Below are positions 1 to 9,481 of a DNA stretch of 64,000 nucleotides, in pieces (position 1 is the first letter of the stretch; each line of letters opens with the position of its first letter). The notes beneath the pieces are model-generated. The model made no database searches. It worked only from the letters and a program-made list of their open reading frames with translations, and was not told the DNA's origin. This DNA is from Bacteroidia bacterium. GTDB taxonomy: Bacteria; Bacteroidota; Bacteroidia; Flavobacteriales; Flavobacteriaceae. Location of the stretch: the NCBI GenBank assembly GCA_030430535.1, contig JAUIKY010000007.1:49241-113240 (forward strand), given 5' to 3'. Position numbers and translations under genes: made by a program.

Positions 1-2601
1 GGAGTCGTAAACTGGTTCTGGAGCTTCGTAAATTTCAGAAATAATTTCTCCGCCTCTGGTAATGGGTTTTTGGGTGCTCAATGCATTGGTGCTTCCAGTT
101 GATAAAATATCTGAAATGCCTTGGAAAATTTCTGGTTCGTTAGAGAGGTCGCCATGCGAAGTTTGCGTATAGTAAATCCTGTTGGTGTTGAGAAGCTGTT
201 TTGGTATGCCCGTGGCCCAAGTTACGCTGCCATCGCCATGCGAAGTGGCTTTGTAAACCAATTTCTTTTTGCTGGATAGGAACCTGTTTTTTAATGAATA
301 ATCAAATACAGTTTTATCGGCCTGCCCACAAACGTAATAGATATTGTTGAAATCTTCACCTTTTAATTGGTTAGTGAAATTGATGACGTCCTTTCGGTAG
401 CTTTCAAAACCCGACAACGATTTTGTGTTTGTTTTTGGTTCGGGCATATGCTTTAAATCGGCTTGAGCATCCAGTTCGTTCCAGAATTTTTCTTCCCAGA
501 AGGGTCTTTCGGTATCTTCTTCAATGGGAAGGAGTTCAAAAATCCCTGGGTATTTCCAGAATATTTTCAATAAATCGGCACGGTCATTTTTAAAATCGAT
601 GGCGGCCAATTGTTTAACGCGTCTGCTGTGTCCAGTAAGTACCTCCATAATAAGGTAGGAACCCAACCACGGCGTGCCCAGCATAATGAATTTATTGGCG
701 CCGTTTTGTTTAAAAGCGGACCATGTGTCGGGGAAATCCATCATAAACTGACGAACCAACAAACCACCCATAGAATGCGCTACAAAATGAATCTTTACAT
801 TGTATTTGTTTAGGATGTCTTCAACCTTTTGCTTGAGAATTTTAGCCGAATCCTTTAACGATTTTCGCCAATCGAATTGCATGGTAATAACATCGTATTG
901 TCCCGATAAATGCTCGGCCAAATTGTTATAATATTTTTCAATAACACCGCTGGCCTTTACGTTGGTGGCACTAATATTAAGGTCTTTGGAAATACCACCA
1001 TCGTTAAGTTTACGCATGTTTACCCATTGGTGGTCACCATTTCTGGAAATAGTTGAACCCATGATGCCGGGAACCACAAAAACCACATCGCGGGTAATTT
1101 TTTCGGGTGAAAAGATAACCCCGTCGAGAGAAAGGGCGTCCAATAAAATACCGCGTTCGCCATCGGTATAAAGTTCTTTTTTGAATAAAGTAACCGGATT
1201 CTGGGCGCTGGCATTAAGGGCTTCCAAAATAGCGGGGCAGGAGCCATTTGCTGAAAAATAATTAAAATGATTGGTGTCGCTACTTTGTGCCAAATGTTTG
1301 TAAATGCCATTTTTTCTAACCACACCATGCTCCATCCGTTTGGTATCGACCACCAAATCATTCGCTTGGCGGTAAAATAAATTGGCCAAAATAACCTTTA
1401 GTGAACTAAAGTTAACGCCGCCCACTTCAGAATCTCCGGCAATGTTGTACAAGTCACTTTCCACGGTTGATCCTGAAATATTCATCATTTTTTGAAATAA
1501 CGATTCGGGCATCATCGCATTCAAACCAGGCAAAGTTTCGGGGTCGTCTTTTTGGCTAACAAGCTCCAATAAAAAGGCTTTTGCGTTGTGGTAAAGCGGA
1601 TTGGTAACCCCGAAAGCCAATGACACTGCATTGAGCAAAAGATTGAAAAAGTGATCGGCACGCCGCGATAAAATAGTGGTGCCACTAGATGGAGCGGCCA
1701 CGCGTACCACTTTGTTTACGGTTATCTTTTTTTCTTTGGCCATTTTGTTTATGTTGTGCATCAATTCACGATTTTGCTTGTTTTCATCAGATTTTAAAAC
1801 AGCAATTTCATTGTCGCTAAAGCCTGTTATTTTGTTTCTGACGTCGCATTTGGCCAAAATATCGGCAACAATTCCACCGCGCGAATGACTCAAAATATCA
1901 ATGTTGCAGCCAACAGGGCAATCATTTAAAAAATCGAGGGCGTTTTGCAACGGACTTACCGATAGGGTTCGGTGTTCCAAAGCCCAAATTCGTGAGCTGT
2001 AAATGGATACAATATCTCTCCAAGCTTTGTTGTTACTATTCAGTTTGAAAAAAGCATCGGTGCAAGTTGATAATGTACCGTGCAATAGCAACAAATAGGG
2101 TCTGGTTAGGGTAGAAGGTGCCGAGTATTCAATTTTGTTAAAATTGGAATCCAACCGAAAAAGCCCTGGGTTGGGCTGGATTTTTTTATCATAGTTTTTG
2201 GCCAAAGCCTCCATTGTTGTTTTGGCCACACCTTTAGGTGAAAACACACTGAATACACTGATTAATGCCCTTTTTATAAGTCCACGGCTGTTATCTTCAG
2301 TGGTTATTTGGATATCGAAAATGTAATCTTCATCAACGATGGATCGCTCAACTTGTGTTTTTTTGTCATAAATCGCTTGAACGTCTTCCGGGTGGCCAAT
2401 CCATTCGGTCTGGTCTGTAAATTGGATGGCAACCAAATCGTTGTCTTCTAGTTCAATGGTATTGATGTTGTTGCTAGACCGCGTCGACGAAACCTCAATG
2501 TAAGTTTTTAGTTCAAATTGTTGCGAAAGCGTATTCGGTATAAGGTGCGCTACTGTTTTTACATCCTGTTTTAAACCTATTATTTTGGCCTTTTTTGTCA
2601 T
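1..2601 (-). CDS. Large protein with two alpha/beta-hydrolase (lipase/LCAT-like) modules, partial
   Basis: The reading frame is open from an ATG at 2601 to the left edge, so at least 867 residues are present and the C-terminus is missing. Two hydrolase-like modules are visible. The first has an oxyanion-type HG motif near residue 173 (LLLLHGTLS) and a nucleophile elbow SHSRGG near 237. The second has VVPGIMGS near 515, typical of lecithin:cholesterol acyltransferase-like enzymes, and the elbow AHSMGG near 610. No signal peptide is seen, so a cytosolic protein is likely. The first 130 residues are not recognised. Proteins of this type in Bacteroidota can, as far as I recall, continue into a CHAT protease domain, but that part lies outside the window. 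The substrate is unknown. The gene stands alone, with about 500 bp of gene-free DNA upstream. Confidence 0.75.
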   Translation of the reverse strand, partial: MTKKAKIIGLKQDVKTVAHLIPNTLSQQFELKTYIEVSSTRSSNNINTIELEDNDLVAIQFTDQTEWIGHPEDVQAIYDKKTQVERSIVDEDYIFDIQITTEDNSRGLIKRALISVFSVFSPKGVAKTTMEALAKNYDKKIQPNPGLFRLDSNFNKIEYSAPSTLTRPYLLLLHGTLSTCTDAFFKLNSNNKAWRDIVSIYSSRIWALEHRTLSVSPLQNALDFLNDCPVGCNIDILSHSRGGIVADILAKCDVRNKITGFSDNEIAVLKSDENKQNRELMHNINKMAKEKKITVNKVVRVAAPSSGTTILSRRADHFFNLLLNAVSLAFGVTNPLYHNAKAFLLELVSQKDDPETLPGLNAMMPESLFQKMMNISGSTVESDLYNIAGDSEVGGVNFSSLKVILANLFYRQANDLVVDTKRMEHGVVRKNGIYKHLAQSSDTNHFNYFSANGSCPAILEALNASAQNPVTLFKKELYTDGERGILLDALSLDGVIFSPEKITRDVVFVVPGIMGSTISRNGDHQWVNMRKLNDGGISKDLNISATNVKASGVIEKYYNNLAEHLSGQYDVITMQFDWRKSLKDSAKILKQKVEDILNKYNVKIHFVAHSMGGLLVRQFMMDFPDTWSAFKQNGANKFIMLGTPWLGSYLIMEVLTGHSRRVKQLAAIDFKNDRADLLKIFWKYPGIFELLPIEEDTERPFWEEKFWNELDAQADLKHMPEPKTNTKSLSGFESYRKDVINFTNQLKGEDFNNIYYVCGQADKTVFDYSLKNRFLSSKKKLVYKATSHGDGSVTWATGIPKQLLNTNRIYYTQTSHGDLSNEPEIFQGISDILSTGSTNALSTQKPITRGGEIISEIYEAPEPVYDS

Positions 2602-3102
2602 GGGTTCAGTTGTTTAGAAATGAAAAGTTATTGTGGAAGGAAATTTGATTGTTGCTCTTGTAAACGCCAAAACGGAATGCGAAAATGAACTTTTAAAAAG
2701 ATGTATTTTCGAAACCATAGCGATTCAGTTTTAATTTAAAAGAATTCCTCGATGCTCTGTGTCGGAGTTTCCGCAAACAGAATTATGGATTTCGACCTTG
2801 CAAGGTTACAATGAAACTGGCAAACCCCCTATGATTCTACTGTTGGGGAGTTCGTTTCAAGAAATTCTTTATTAATTCTTTAAAAACACATTAACAAACT
2901 GTCCTAAAAGGCAGATTTTGTTAATTAAAAAACAGTGTGACTATAAGGCTATTTCTAAACTGAAAAAAGACTTATGAACACAATCGCTATTAATGAGTAA
3001 AAAGTGGGGAGAGTTATAAAGCTACTAAATAAACCTTAATAATCAAAGGGTTATGTGGCGGTTTTTTTAATGGGAAATAGTAAAAAGATTTCATTTTTTG
3101 TG
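2602..3102. other. Gene-free stretch between the hydrolase gene and yidD
   Basis: About 500 bp of AT-rich DNA lies upstream of the hydrolase gene and downstream of yidD. No plausible coding frame, tRNA fold or strong hairpin was seen. The promoter of the hydrolase gene must lie here, but no clean TAnnTTTG element could be assigned to it. Confidence 0.5.
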
Positions 3103-3327
3103 TTAAGGCACAGGGTCGTAGCCCGAACCACCCCATGGATGACAGCTAAAAATACGTTTAATGGATAGCCATCCGCCTTTAATGAGTCCGTGTTTTTGCA
3201 GCGCTTCTTTTGAATAATGTGAGCAGGTTGGCGAATACCTGCATGTTGCGGGAGTTAACGGTGAAATAAAGGTTTGGTACCCCTTTATTAAAAGTAAAAA
3301 TGGCGCAATGAGTAGTTTTTTAAACAT
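3103..3327 (-). CDS. yidD: Membrane protein insertion efficiency factor YidD
   Basis: This 74-residue protein has the hallmark [10 protein letters not shown] motif (residues about 29-38), a basic N-terminus with one amphipathic or hydrophobic stretch, and the C-terminal pattern [16 protein letters not shown]. That is a near full-length match to the YidD/Haemolytic (PF01809) family. The family sits at the inner face of the cytoplasmic membrane and assists YidC-dependent insertion. The usual rpmH/rnpA/yidC neighbours are absent. Here it follows cysS and folE on the same strand, separated from cysS by 93 bp that hold a small palindrome. Confidence 0.95.
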   Translation of the reverse strand: MFKKLLIAPFLLLIKGYQTFISPLTPATCRYSPTCSHYSKEALQKHGLIKGGWLSIKRIFSCHPWGGSGYDPVP

Positions 3328-3336
3328 ATTATTGTC

Positions 3337-3356
3337 ATTCCCTCGAAGGAGGGAAT
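3337..3356. repeat. REP-like palindrome ATTCCCTC-gaag-GAGGGAAT
   Basis: A perfect 8-bp stem with a 4-base loop lies between cysS (stop at 3421) and yidD (start at 3327). The flanking GTCATTCC recurs in two other intergenic spots of this window (near 21633 and 36322), so it looks like a dispersed repeat. It could also act as a weak terminator or processing hairpin. Confidence 0.5.
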
Positions 3357-3420
3357 CTGTATAATTTCAGACCATATCAGCATTGGGTTGCTGCTGAGAC
3401 TGTAATGGCGAACAATACCA

Positions 3421-4902
3421 CTAGTTTACAGAAAACGTGGTGCCGTCTTTTCCATCTTTAAGTTGGATGCCAATTTCGGCTAGTTCGTCCCTAATTTTAT
3501 CAGACAGCGCAAAATCTTTATTGGCTCTGGCTTCTTGCCTCAGTTTTATTAAAACATCAACAGCTCCTGCCAATTTATCGGTTCCGGAGTCGCCGTTTGA
3601 GCTGTTTACAAGTCCTAGCACGTCAAAAACAAAACCGTTTATGGTATCTTTTAAATTCACCAAATCGGCTTCAGAAATGGTCTCTTTTCCTTCCTTTATT
3701 TGGTTGATGTATTTGGTTGCTTCAAACAGATGCGCAATTAAAATGGGCGAATTAAAATCGTCATTCATCGCGTCGTAGCATTTCTGTTTCCAAGAAGCCA
3801 CATCGAACGACGAGGTTTCAGAGGTCTTTAGCCCGTTTAGAAGGGCAATGGCATCCATCAATCTGTTGAAGCCCTTTTCACTGGCTAGAAGTCCTTCATC
3901 GGTTAAATCGAGTACACTTCGGTAGGACGATTGCGCATTGAAAAAACGGATTACGCTTGGTGAATAAGCCTTACTGAAAAATTTATTATCCCCGGAAAGT
4001 AATTCGGATGGGTTTACCGTATTTCCGGTGGATTTGGACATGCGTTGCCCGTTAAGCTGAAGCATGTTGGCATGCATCCAATAATTTACGGGCGATTTGC
4101 CTTTGGCCGCTTCGTTTTGTGCAATTTCGCATTCGTGGTGCGGAAATTTTAAATCCATTCCGCCACCATGAATATCAAATTGGTCACCCAAATATTTGGT
4201 GCTCATGGCGGTACATTCTAAATGCCAACCCGGAAAACCGTCGCTCCAGGGCGAAGGCCATCGCATAATGTGCTGTGGTTCGGCTTTTTTCCAAAGGGCG
4301 AAATCCTGCGGGTTCTTCTTGTCGCTCTGCCCGTCTAGCTCGCGGGTATTGTGTATTAAATCTTCAAGTTTTCGTTTGCTCAACTTTCCGTATTCGTTCG
4401 TTTCATTGAACTTGTGCACATCAAAATACACCGAGCCATTGACTTCGTAAGCAAAACCGTTTTCAATAATGGTGTTGATCAGTTCGATCTGCTCAATAAT
4501 ATGTCCGGTTGCCGTAGGTTCGATACTGGGCGGTAAAAAGTTGAAGGTATTTAAAATGTTATGAAAATCGACAGTGTATTGTTGAACCACTTCCATGGGT
4601 TCAATTTGTTCCAGCCGTGCTTTTTTGGTGATTTTATCTTCACCGGTATCGGCATCGTTTTCCAAATGACCGGCATCGGTAATGTTCCTCACATAGCGCA
4701 CTTTATAACCTAAATGTTTAAGGTATCTAAAAACCATATCGAACGACATAAAGGTGCGTACATTGCCCAAATGCACATTGCTGTAAACCGTAGGGCCACA
4801 AACGTACATGCCTACATAGCCTTCTTCGATAGGTTTAAATGTTTCCTTTTTGCCTGTTAACGAATTGTATATTTTTATCTGTTGTTCTTTATAAAGTTGC
4901 AT
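3421..4902 (-). CDS. cysS: Cysteinyl-tRNA synthetase
   Basis: Class I aminoacyl-tRNA synthetase charging tRNA-Cys in the cytosol. Visible motifs are the zinc ligand Cys35 in CGPTVYSN, the HIGH-type signature HLGN at 44-47, the WHLECTAMS and [11 protein letters not shown] zinc-site segments, and RMSKS (the KMSKS loop) near 285. A C-terminal anticodon-binding region ends at FSVN. I place the start at the ATG at 4902 (MQLYKEQQ), giving 493 residues, the usual length. The frame is open further upstream to 5013, but that would overlap folE and add non-family sequence. folE ends 37 bp upstream on the same strand, so the two are probably co-transcribed. Confidence 0.96.
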   Translation of the reverse strand: MQLYKEQQIKIYNSLTGKKETFKPIEEGYVGMYVCGPTVYSNVHLGNVRTFMSFDMVFRYLKHLGYKVRYVRNITDAGHLENDADTGEDKITKKARLEQIEPMEVVQQYTVDFHNILNTFNFLPPSIEPTATGHIIEQIELINTIIENGFAYEVNGSVYFDVHKFNETNEYGKLSKRKLEDLIHNTRELDGQSDKKNPQDFALWKKAEPQHIMRWPSPWSDGFPGWHLECTAMSTKYLGDQFDIHGGGMDLKFPHHECEIAQNEAAKGKSPVNYWMHANMLQLNGQRMSKSTGNTVNPSELLSGDNKFFSKAYSPSVIRFFNAQSSYRSVLDLTDEGLLASEKGFNRLMDAIALLNGLKTSETSSFDVASWKQKCYDAMNDDFNSPILIAHLFEATKYINQIKEGKETISEADLVNLKDTINGFVFDVLGLVNSSNGDSGTDKLAGAVDVLIKLRQEARANKDFALSDKIRDELAEIGIQLKDGKDGTTFSVN

Positions 4903-4939
4903 TAGTGGGCTGGCTTGGTTATTTGTAGGGGGAAATAAC

Positions 4940-5617
4940 TTAAAATTTGGTGTCGAGTTTAATGTAGTCCAAAAACTCACGGCGTGTGGCCATGTCTTTG
5001 AATTTTCCACCAAACTCTGAAGTTACCGTGCTGCTTTCAATATCTCTGATACCTCTTGAATTAACACATAAATGCTTGGCGTCGATTATACAGGCCACAT
5101 CTTTGGTGCCCAAAACACTTTGCAGTTCGCGAACAATTTGAATAGTTAAACGTTCCTGTACTTGCGGGCGTTTTGCAAAATAATCCACTATGCGGTTCAT
5201 TTTTGAAAGCCCTACTACAGAGCCATTGGAAATGTAGGCGATATGGGCTCTTCCTACGATTGGCAGTAAATGGTGCTCGCATGTAGAATATAATGTAATA
5301 TTCTTTTCAACCAGCATTTCGCCGTATTTGTACTTATTATCGAATGTAGAAGCGCTTGGTTTTTTGTCGGGATCTAGACCGCCAAAAATTTCCTTAACAA
5401 ACATTTTGGCTACACGGTTTGGCGTGCCTTTTAGGCTGTCGTCACTTAGGTCGAGGCCCAAGGTTTCCATAATGTGGCGAACATCGTCTTTAATGATGTC
5501 TATTTTTTCTTCATTAGAAAGTTTAAAGGCATCGCTGCGCATTGGTGTGTCTTCCGAAGTGCCAATATGCTCTTCTCCTAAAGCGTCAAAATCTTCTAAA
5601 TTACTGTCGAATTTCAT
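4940..5617 (-). CDS. folE: GTP cyclohydrolase I (type I, FolE)
   Basis: Converts GTP to 7,8-dihydroneopterin triphosphate, the first step of tetrahydrofolate synthesis. The catalytic zinc motif STCEHHLLP lies near residue 110, followed by [20 protein letters not shown] and the second zinc segment around IIDAKHLCV. The start ATG at 5617 ([10 protein letters not shown]) gives 225 residues, typical for flavobacterial enzymes. The frame also permits an upstream start at 5710, but those 31 residues are lysine-rich and not family-like. It is followed by cysS after 37 bp and is divergent from the SMR transporter gene. Confidence 0.95.
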   Translation of the reverse strand: MKFDSNLEDFDALGEEHIGTSEDTPMRSDAFKLSNEEKIDIIKDDVRHIMETLGLDLSDDSLKGTPNRVAKMFVKEIFGGLDPDKKPSASTFDNKYKYGEMLVEKNITLYSTCEHHLLPIVGRAHIAYISNGSVVGLSKMNRIVDYFAKRPQVQERLTIQIVRELQSVLGTKDVACIIDAKHLCVNSRGIRDIESSTVTSEFGGKFKDMATRREFLDYIKLDTKF

Positions 5618-5729
5618 GTTACATTTATTGTTTTTAACTGAGGGGTGTTTCTTTTTAAGCTTACCGCGCTTTGTTTCAGTAGGTTGCTTTGAAAAAAGGC
5701 CAATACCCACCCGTTAAAAATTTAGTTTG

Positions 5730-5737
5730 CAAAGATA
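5730..5737 (-). promoter_or_regulatory. Candidate -7 element (TATCTTTG) for folE
   Basis: On the minus strand the octamer TATCTTTG matches the Bacteroidota -7 consensus TAnnTTTG and lies about 110 bp upstream of the folE ATG. No TTTG was found at the usual 19-21 bp further upstream, so the assignment is weak. Confidence 0.35.
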
Positions 5738-5909
5738 AGCATTATACTTTTGTTATGCTTTGTGTTTGCAAATATTTAATACTTACAAAATTTGACGTTA
5801 AATTTATATAAAATCAACAATTTGTCTACATCTTTTTTGGCTAGTTTTGTTTCGTGTTGGTCGATTCTGGTTCGAATGGGCTAAGGTTTAAATATTTAAA
5901 AAACAAATA

Positions 5910-6236
5910 ATGAATTGGTTGTTATTGGTTGTTGCAGGCCTGTTTGAAGTTGCATTTGCCTTTTGTTTGGGCAAAGCCAAAGAGACCACAGGGAATGAAA
6001 TGTATCTGTGGTATTTAGGGTTTTTACTTACGCTCGCAGTAAGTATGTCACTTTTGGTAAAGGCCACACAAACTTTGCCCATTGGTACGGCCTATGCGGT
6101 TTGGACGGGTATTGGGGCGGTGGGCACTGTGTTGGTTGGTATTTTTGTTTTTAAAGAACCCACTACTTTTTTGAGGCTGTTGTTTCTTTCTACGTTAATT
6201 ATGTCTATAATCGGGTTGAAAGCCGTATCGCATTAA
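5910..6236 (+). CDS. Small multidrug resistance (SMR) transporter, Gdx/SugE-like
   Basis: This 108-residue inner-membrane protein has four predicted helices. Glu13 in helix 1 (GLFEVAF) is the conserved proton/substrate-binding acid of the SMR family. The helix-3 segment GTAYAVWTGIGAVG is characteristic of the SugE/Gdx branch (guanidinium exporters) rather than EmrE. It ends GLKAVSH, as Gdx proteins do. SMR proteins work as antiparallel dimers. The gene is single, so this is not a paired EbrAB-type system. A guanidine riboswitch was looked for upstream and not found. The substrate remains an inference. Confidence 0.85.
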   Translation: MNWLLLVVAGLFEVAFAFCLGKAKETTGNEMYLWYLGFLLTLAVSMSLLVKATQTLPIGTAYAVWTGIGAVGTVLVGIFVFKEPTTFLRLLFLSTLIMSIIGLKAVSH

Positions 6237-6259
6237 GGGTGTTGTTACCTAATAGGGTA

Positions 6260-8416
6260 TTATAAATTATCCAATTGATTGCTTTTTTTGTCTTCACTAA
6301 TGGTCCAGAAAAAACCAATAAAAAAGAACTGGTCGGTAGCAGGTTGAAGCGCTCGCCTGTTGAAATTTCCGTTTACATCGGGGGTATTAGTATATTGGTA
6401 GCTGTTAATATTTTTAAACCCTAAAACATTATTGACGGAAGCATACAGTATTTTTTGCGAACTGATTAAATATGCCCAATTTATGCTCAAACTATTGAAG
6501 CTTTTGGTTTTTTGATTTAAAAATCCGGACTGGTTCGGGTCGGTATAAGTACGTCCCGCGCCGTGAGCATAGCTAAACCCAATTTGACTCCTCCATTGGT
6601 TTACCCAATATTTGCCGACGACCGAAAGGTTATGCGGATTTGCAAAATAAGGTTGCGCTTTGGCAGGGTAGTTTTGGTAGTCGCGTTCGGAATTCAAAAA
6701 GGAATAGCTCAACCAATAATCGAAATTTTTAATGCTTTTGCTATCGCGCCAAAAGAAATCTATGCCTTTAGCGTATCCATGGCCACTGTTGTTGAAATTG
6801 CTGTTTAACGAAGCAAAATTGGTATCGTATTTTACCAAATCATTATATTTTTTGTAGTAGGCTTCGGCGCGGAATAATTTTTTGTCGCCATTGTATTGAT
6901 AGTTAAAAATATAATGGGTTGTTTTTTGAGGCTTTAAATTCTGGTTGAATTTCAATATTTCGCTCGAAGGGTTTTGATGAAAATTCCCGTAAGCCAGCGA
7001 TATTTGGCTTTTGTTGGAGGTTTTATAAGCCACGGAAAATCTCGGTGAAATCGTGAAATCATCAAATAATTGACTATACTCGCCGCGCAGACCTGGCTTA
7101 AAGGCCAATGTTTTCGAAATGAAAATATCGGTTTCGGTAAAAACGGCCGCCAGATTGTTGTTGAAGCCGTAGTTGGGGCTTTCTAAAATTTCGTCACGGT
7201 AGGATTCGTTAAAACCAGTGGAAAAATATTCAGCGCCAAAATTAATTTTAAACTGGTTGCTGACTCTGTTTTTCAATTTCAGTTTGGCATGCACGGAGTT
7301 TTCGGTGTTTTTTATAATGCTTTCTGATATATTCAGGTGGTTACCTGCCCGTGTGTAACTCATCCCTCCAAAAAGCGTCCAAGAGCTGTTCAGTTTGCTT
7401 TCGTAAGAACCGTTCATGTAAACGTTGTTGTTTTTTAGTTTAAAATAAAGGCCTTCTGGAGTGTTGATATCGTCTTGGGTCAGTTCAAAATTGGTGGCAT
7501 CAAAAGCGCTATAAAGTTTAAATAGCCCCGAATTGGTTTTGTGGCGAAAAACGGCTTCCCCTGAAAAGGTTTCAAAAGGTTTTATCCATTGGTTTCTGTT
7601 GGTGAAAATGGCATTGTATGGCGCTAAATTTATGTAGGAAGCATTAACACTCACCGAACTTTTCTCCCATTTTTGGGTGTTTCCTAAACTGGCGCCCAAG
7701 CTCATGATGCCAATATCGGTTTTTTCTTGGTCGGGTTCGTCAATGGTATTTAGCAATAAAACACTGGATAGCGCCTGACCATATTCTGCCGAATACCCAC
7801 CGGTTGAAAACGTAATGCCGTCAAACAAAAACGGCGAGTAGCGTCCGCGGGTAGGGGCATTGTTAGTAGTTGGGGTATAGGGCGTAAATACGCGAATGCC
7901 ATCGATGAAAATCTGGGTTTCGTTGGCATCGCCGCCACGAACGAATAGTCGGCCATCTTCGGCAACGGTGGTTGTTCCGGGCAAGGTTTGCAGTGCGCCA
8001 ACAAAATCGCCCAAAGCACTTGCCGTGGTGACTACATCCAATGGTTTTAGTGCGTTTACTTTGCTGTTGTCGCCAGCAGAAAAGGTTCCGGCCGATAGTA
8101 CAACGGCATCTAAAGTGTTCAGGTCTTCTTTCAATTTTATGATAACATTTTTCATGAACGATATATCGCCAACCATTTTAAAAGTTTCGAAAGCTAAGTA
8201 TGAAACTACCAAAGTTTGTGTGCCAGTTTCGGAAGTAGAAAACGAAAATTTGCCATTTTCATTGGAGGTTGCGCCGTCGTAGGTGCCTTCTAGGTAAATA
8301 TTGGCTCCTTCAATGGGTTTGTTTTTAGTGTTAAAAACGGTTCCGCTAATGGTGGTTTGTGCCACGGTTTGAAGCGAAGTAAAAATAAGAATAAGGAAGA
8401 AGATAGTGGTTTTCAT
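6260..8416 (-). CDS. TonB-dependent outer-membrane receptor with N-terminal carboxypeptidase-like domain
   Basis: 718 residues. A signal peptide is followed by cleavage near TVAQ-TTISG. A CarboxypepD_reg-like beta domain covers about 20-105 (TISGTVFNTKNKPIEGANIY). A plug domain follows (about 115-230) with the segment VRGGDANETQIFIDGIRV, and then a C-terminal beta-barrel. It imports an unknown ligand across the outer membrane using TonB energy. There is no SusD partner, so this is not a SusCD pair, and its length also fits a siderophore/cobalamin-type receptor better than the roughly 1000-residue SusC class. It is divergent from the ECF sigma gene at 8983 across 566 bp. A regulatory link to that sigma factor is possible but not shown. 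Confidence 0.88.
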   Translation of the reverse strand: MKTTIFFLILIFTSLQTVAQTTISGTVFNTKNKPIEGANIYLEGTYDGATSNENGKFSFSTSETGTQTLVVSYLAFETFKMVGDISFMKNVIIKLKEDLNTLDAVVLSAGTFSAGDNSKVNALKPLDVVTTASALGDFVGALQTLPGTTTVAEDGRLFVRGGDANETQIFIDGIRVFTPYTPTTNNAPTRGRYSPFLFDGITFSTGGYSAEYGQALSSVLLLNTIDEPDQEKTDIGIMSLGASLGNTQKWEKSSVSVNASYINLAPYNAIFTNRNQWIKPFETFSGEAVFRHKTNSGLFKLYSAFDATNFELTQDDINTPEGLYFKLKNNNVYMNGSYESKLNSSWTLFGGMSYTRAGNHLNISESIIKNTENSVHAKLKLKNRVSNQFKINFGAEYFSTGFNESYRDEILESPNYGFNNNLAAVFTETDIFISKTLAFKPGLRGEYSQLFDDFTISPRFSVAYKTSNKSQISLAYGNFHQNPSSEILKFNQNLKPQKTTHYIFNYQYNGDKKLFRAEAYYKKYNDLVKYDTNFASLNSNFNNSGHGYAKGIDFFWRDSKSIKNFDYWLSYSFLNSERDYQNYPAKAQPYFANPHNLSVVGKYWVNQWRSQIGFSYAHGAGRTYTDPNQSGFLNQKTKSFNSLSINWAYLISSQKILYASVNNVLGFKNINSYQYTNTPDVNGNFNRRALQPATDQFFFIGFFWTISEDKKSNQLDNL

Positions 8417-8982
8417 CGGTTGGTCTTTTTGTTGGTTTTTGAAGGATTAATGAATTTAGCCTGCACAAATTTGCAATAGGAAAGAGGAAGGAAAAATTGT
8501 TAAATACCGAACTGTTAAATAATGCTGATGAATTGAATTTTTTTCAGAAAAACTAAAATGACCGTATGGGAAAATGGACTCTCGGTATGTGGGAAATCGA
8601 ACCGCTTTTTCAAAATTGAAAGAAGATGAATTGTGGTTTTTTAGACTTTTTAGACGTGTGAAAAAACTATTAAAAAATTTTTATATTAGCTTTACAAAAA
8701 ACTACTTAAAATTCAATTTTAAATCGTAAAAACGGTTGATAGGTTTTATCTATAGTTGTTTGTTATTTTGTTTTTAATCAGAGTTTTATTGGTTTTTATT
8801 TAAACTTAAGGTTTAAACTGCTATTTCTGATTTAGAATAATTATTAATCTTCAAAAAAAACGAAAAACTTAGAATCAATCACTTTCATTTTCTTCATTTA
8901 CAAAGTATGAATGAAAATAGTTTTTAGTATTTGTAACATTCCTAAAAATTAAGCTACTTACATTGTAACTAAACCACCATCA
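8417..8982. other. Long AT-rich intergenic region between TonB receptor and ECF sigma gene
   Basis: 566 bp without a credible gene. It must contain the divergent promoters of the receptor and the sigma factor. An imperfect inverted repeat is visible around 8880-8920 (CTTTCATTTT against GAATGAAAATAG). No clean TAnnTTTG could be assigned to either gene. Confidence 0.5.
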
Positions 8983-9477
8983 TTGAATAAAGAACTAGAA
9001 CATAGTTTTGTTGAATTGCTGGAAAAGCACCAAAATATTGCACACAAAATTTGCCGTTTGTACACCAATAATTATGATGCCCATAACGATTTATTTCAGG
9101 AAATAACCGTACAGCTTTGGAAAGCCTACCCAAAATTCCGGGGCGATTCGAAGTTTAGTACCTGGATGTACCGTGTAGCTTTAAACACAGCCATTACACT
9201 TTACAGAAAATCGAAACGCACCATACAAACGCAGGATTTTGAAGGTGTGGAATTCAAAATAAAAGCGCAAGATTATGACGATACCGAAGAGCAACAACTT
9301 AAAGTACTGTACCAAGCGGTACACCAATTAAACGATATTGAAAAAGCATTGGTTTTCTTATATCTTGAAGATAAAAACTATAAGGAAATCAGTGAAACAT
9401 TAGGTATTAGCGAGGTGAATGCCCGTGTGAAGATGAACCGAATTAAAACAAAGCTAAAAACCATTTTAAATCCGTGA
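8983..9477 (+). CDS. ECF-type RNA polymerase sigma factor
   Basis: 164 residues with sigma region 2 (about 18-85, including DLFQEITVQLWKAYPKFRG and STWMYRVALNTA) and region 4 (about 105-160, ending in the helix-turn-helix YKEISETLGISEVNARVKM). The chosen start is TTG at 8983. The frame is closed by TAA at 8950 and no ATG precedes the conserved N-terminus. The next gene begins 4 bp after the stop and encodes a four-helix membrane protein, the usual place for an anti-sigma or membrane partner. Its regulon cannot be read from the sequence. Confidence 0.9.
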   Translation: MNKELEHSFVELLEKHQNIAHKICRLYTNNYDAHNDLFQEITVQLWKAYPKFRGDSKFSTWMYRVALNTAITLYRKSKRTIQTQDFEGVEFKIKAQDYDDTEEQQLKVLYQAVHQLNDIEKALVFLYLEDKNYKEISETLGISEVNARVKMNRIKTKLKTILNP

Positions 9478-9481
9478 TGCT

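Noticed and set aside
4903..5013. N-terminal extension of cysS to 5013
   Set aside because: The extra residues overlap folE and do not resemble CysS; the ATG at 4902 gives the normal start.
5718..5909. Guanidine (ykkC-type) riboswitch upstream of the SMR gene
   Set aside because: No conserved core or convincing pairing was found by eye.
6260..8416. TonB receptor as SusC of a polysaccharide utilisation locus
   Set aside because: No SusD gene or glycoside hydrolase neighbours; the protein is shorter than SusC.
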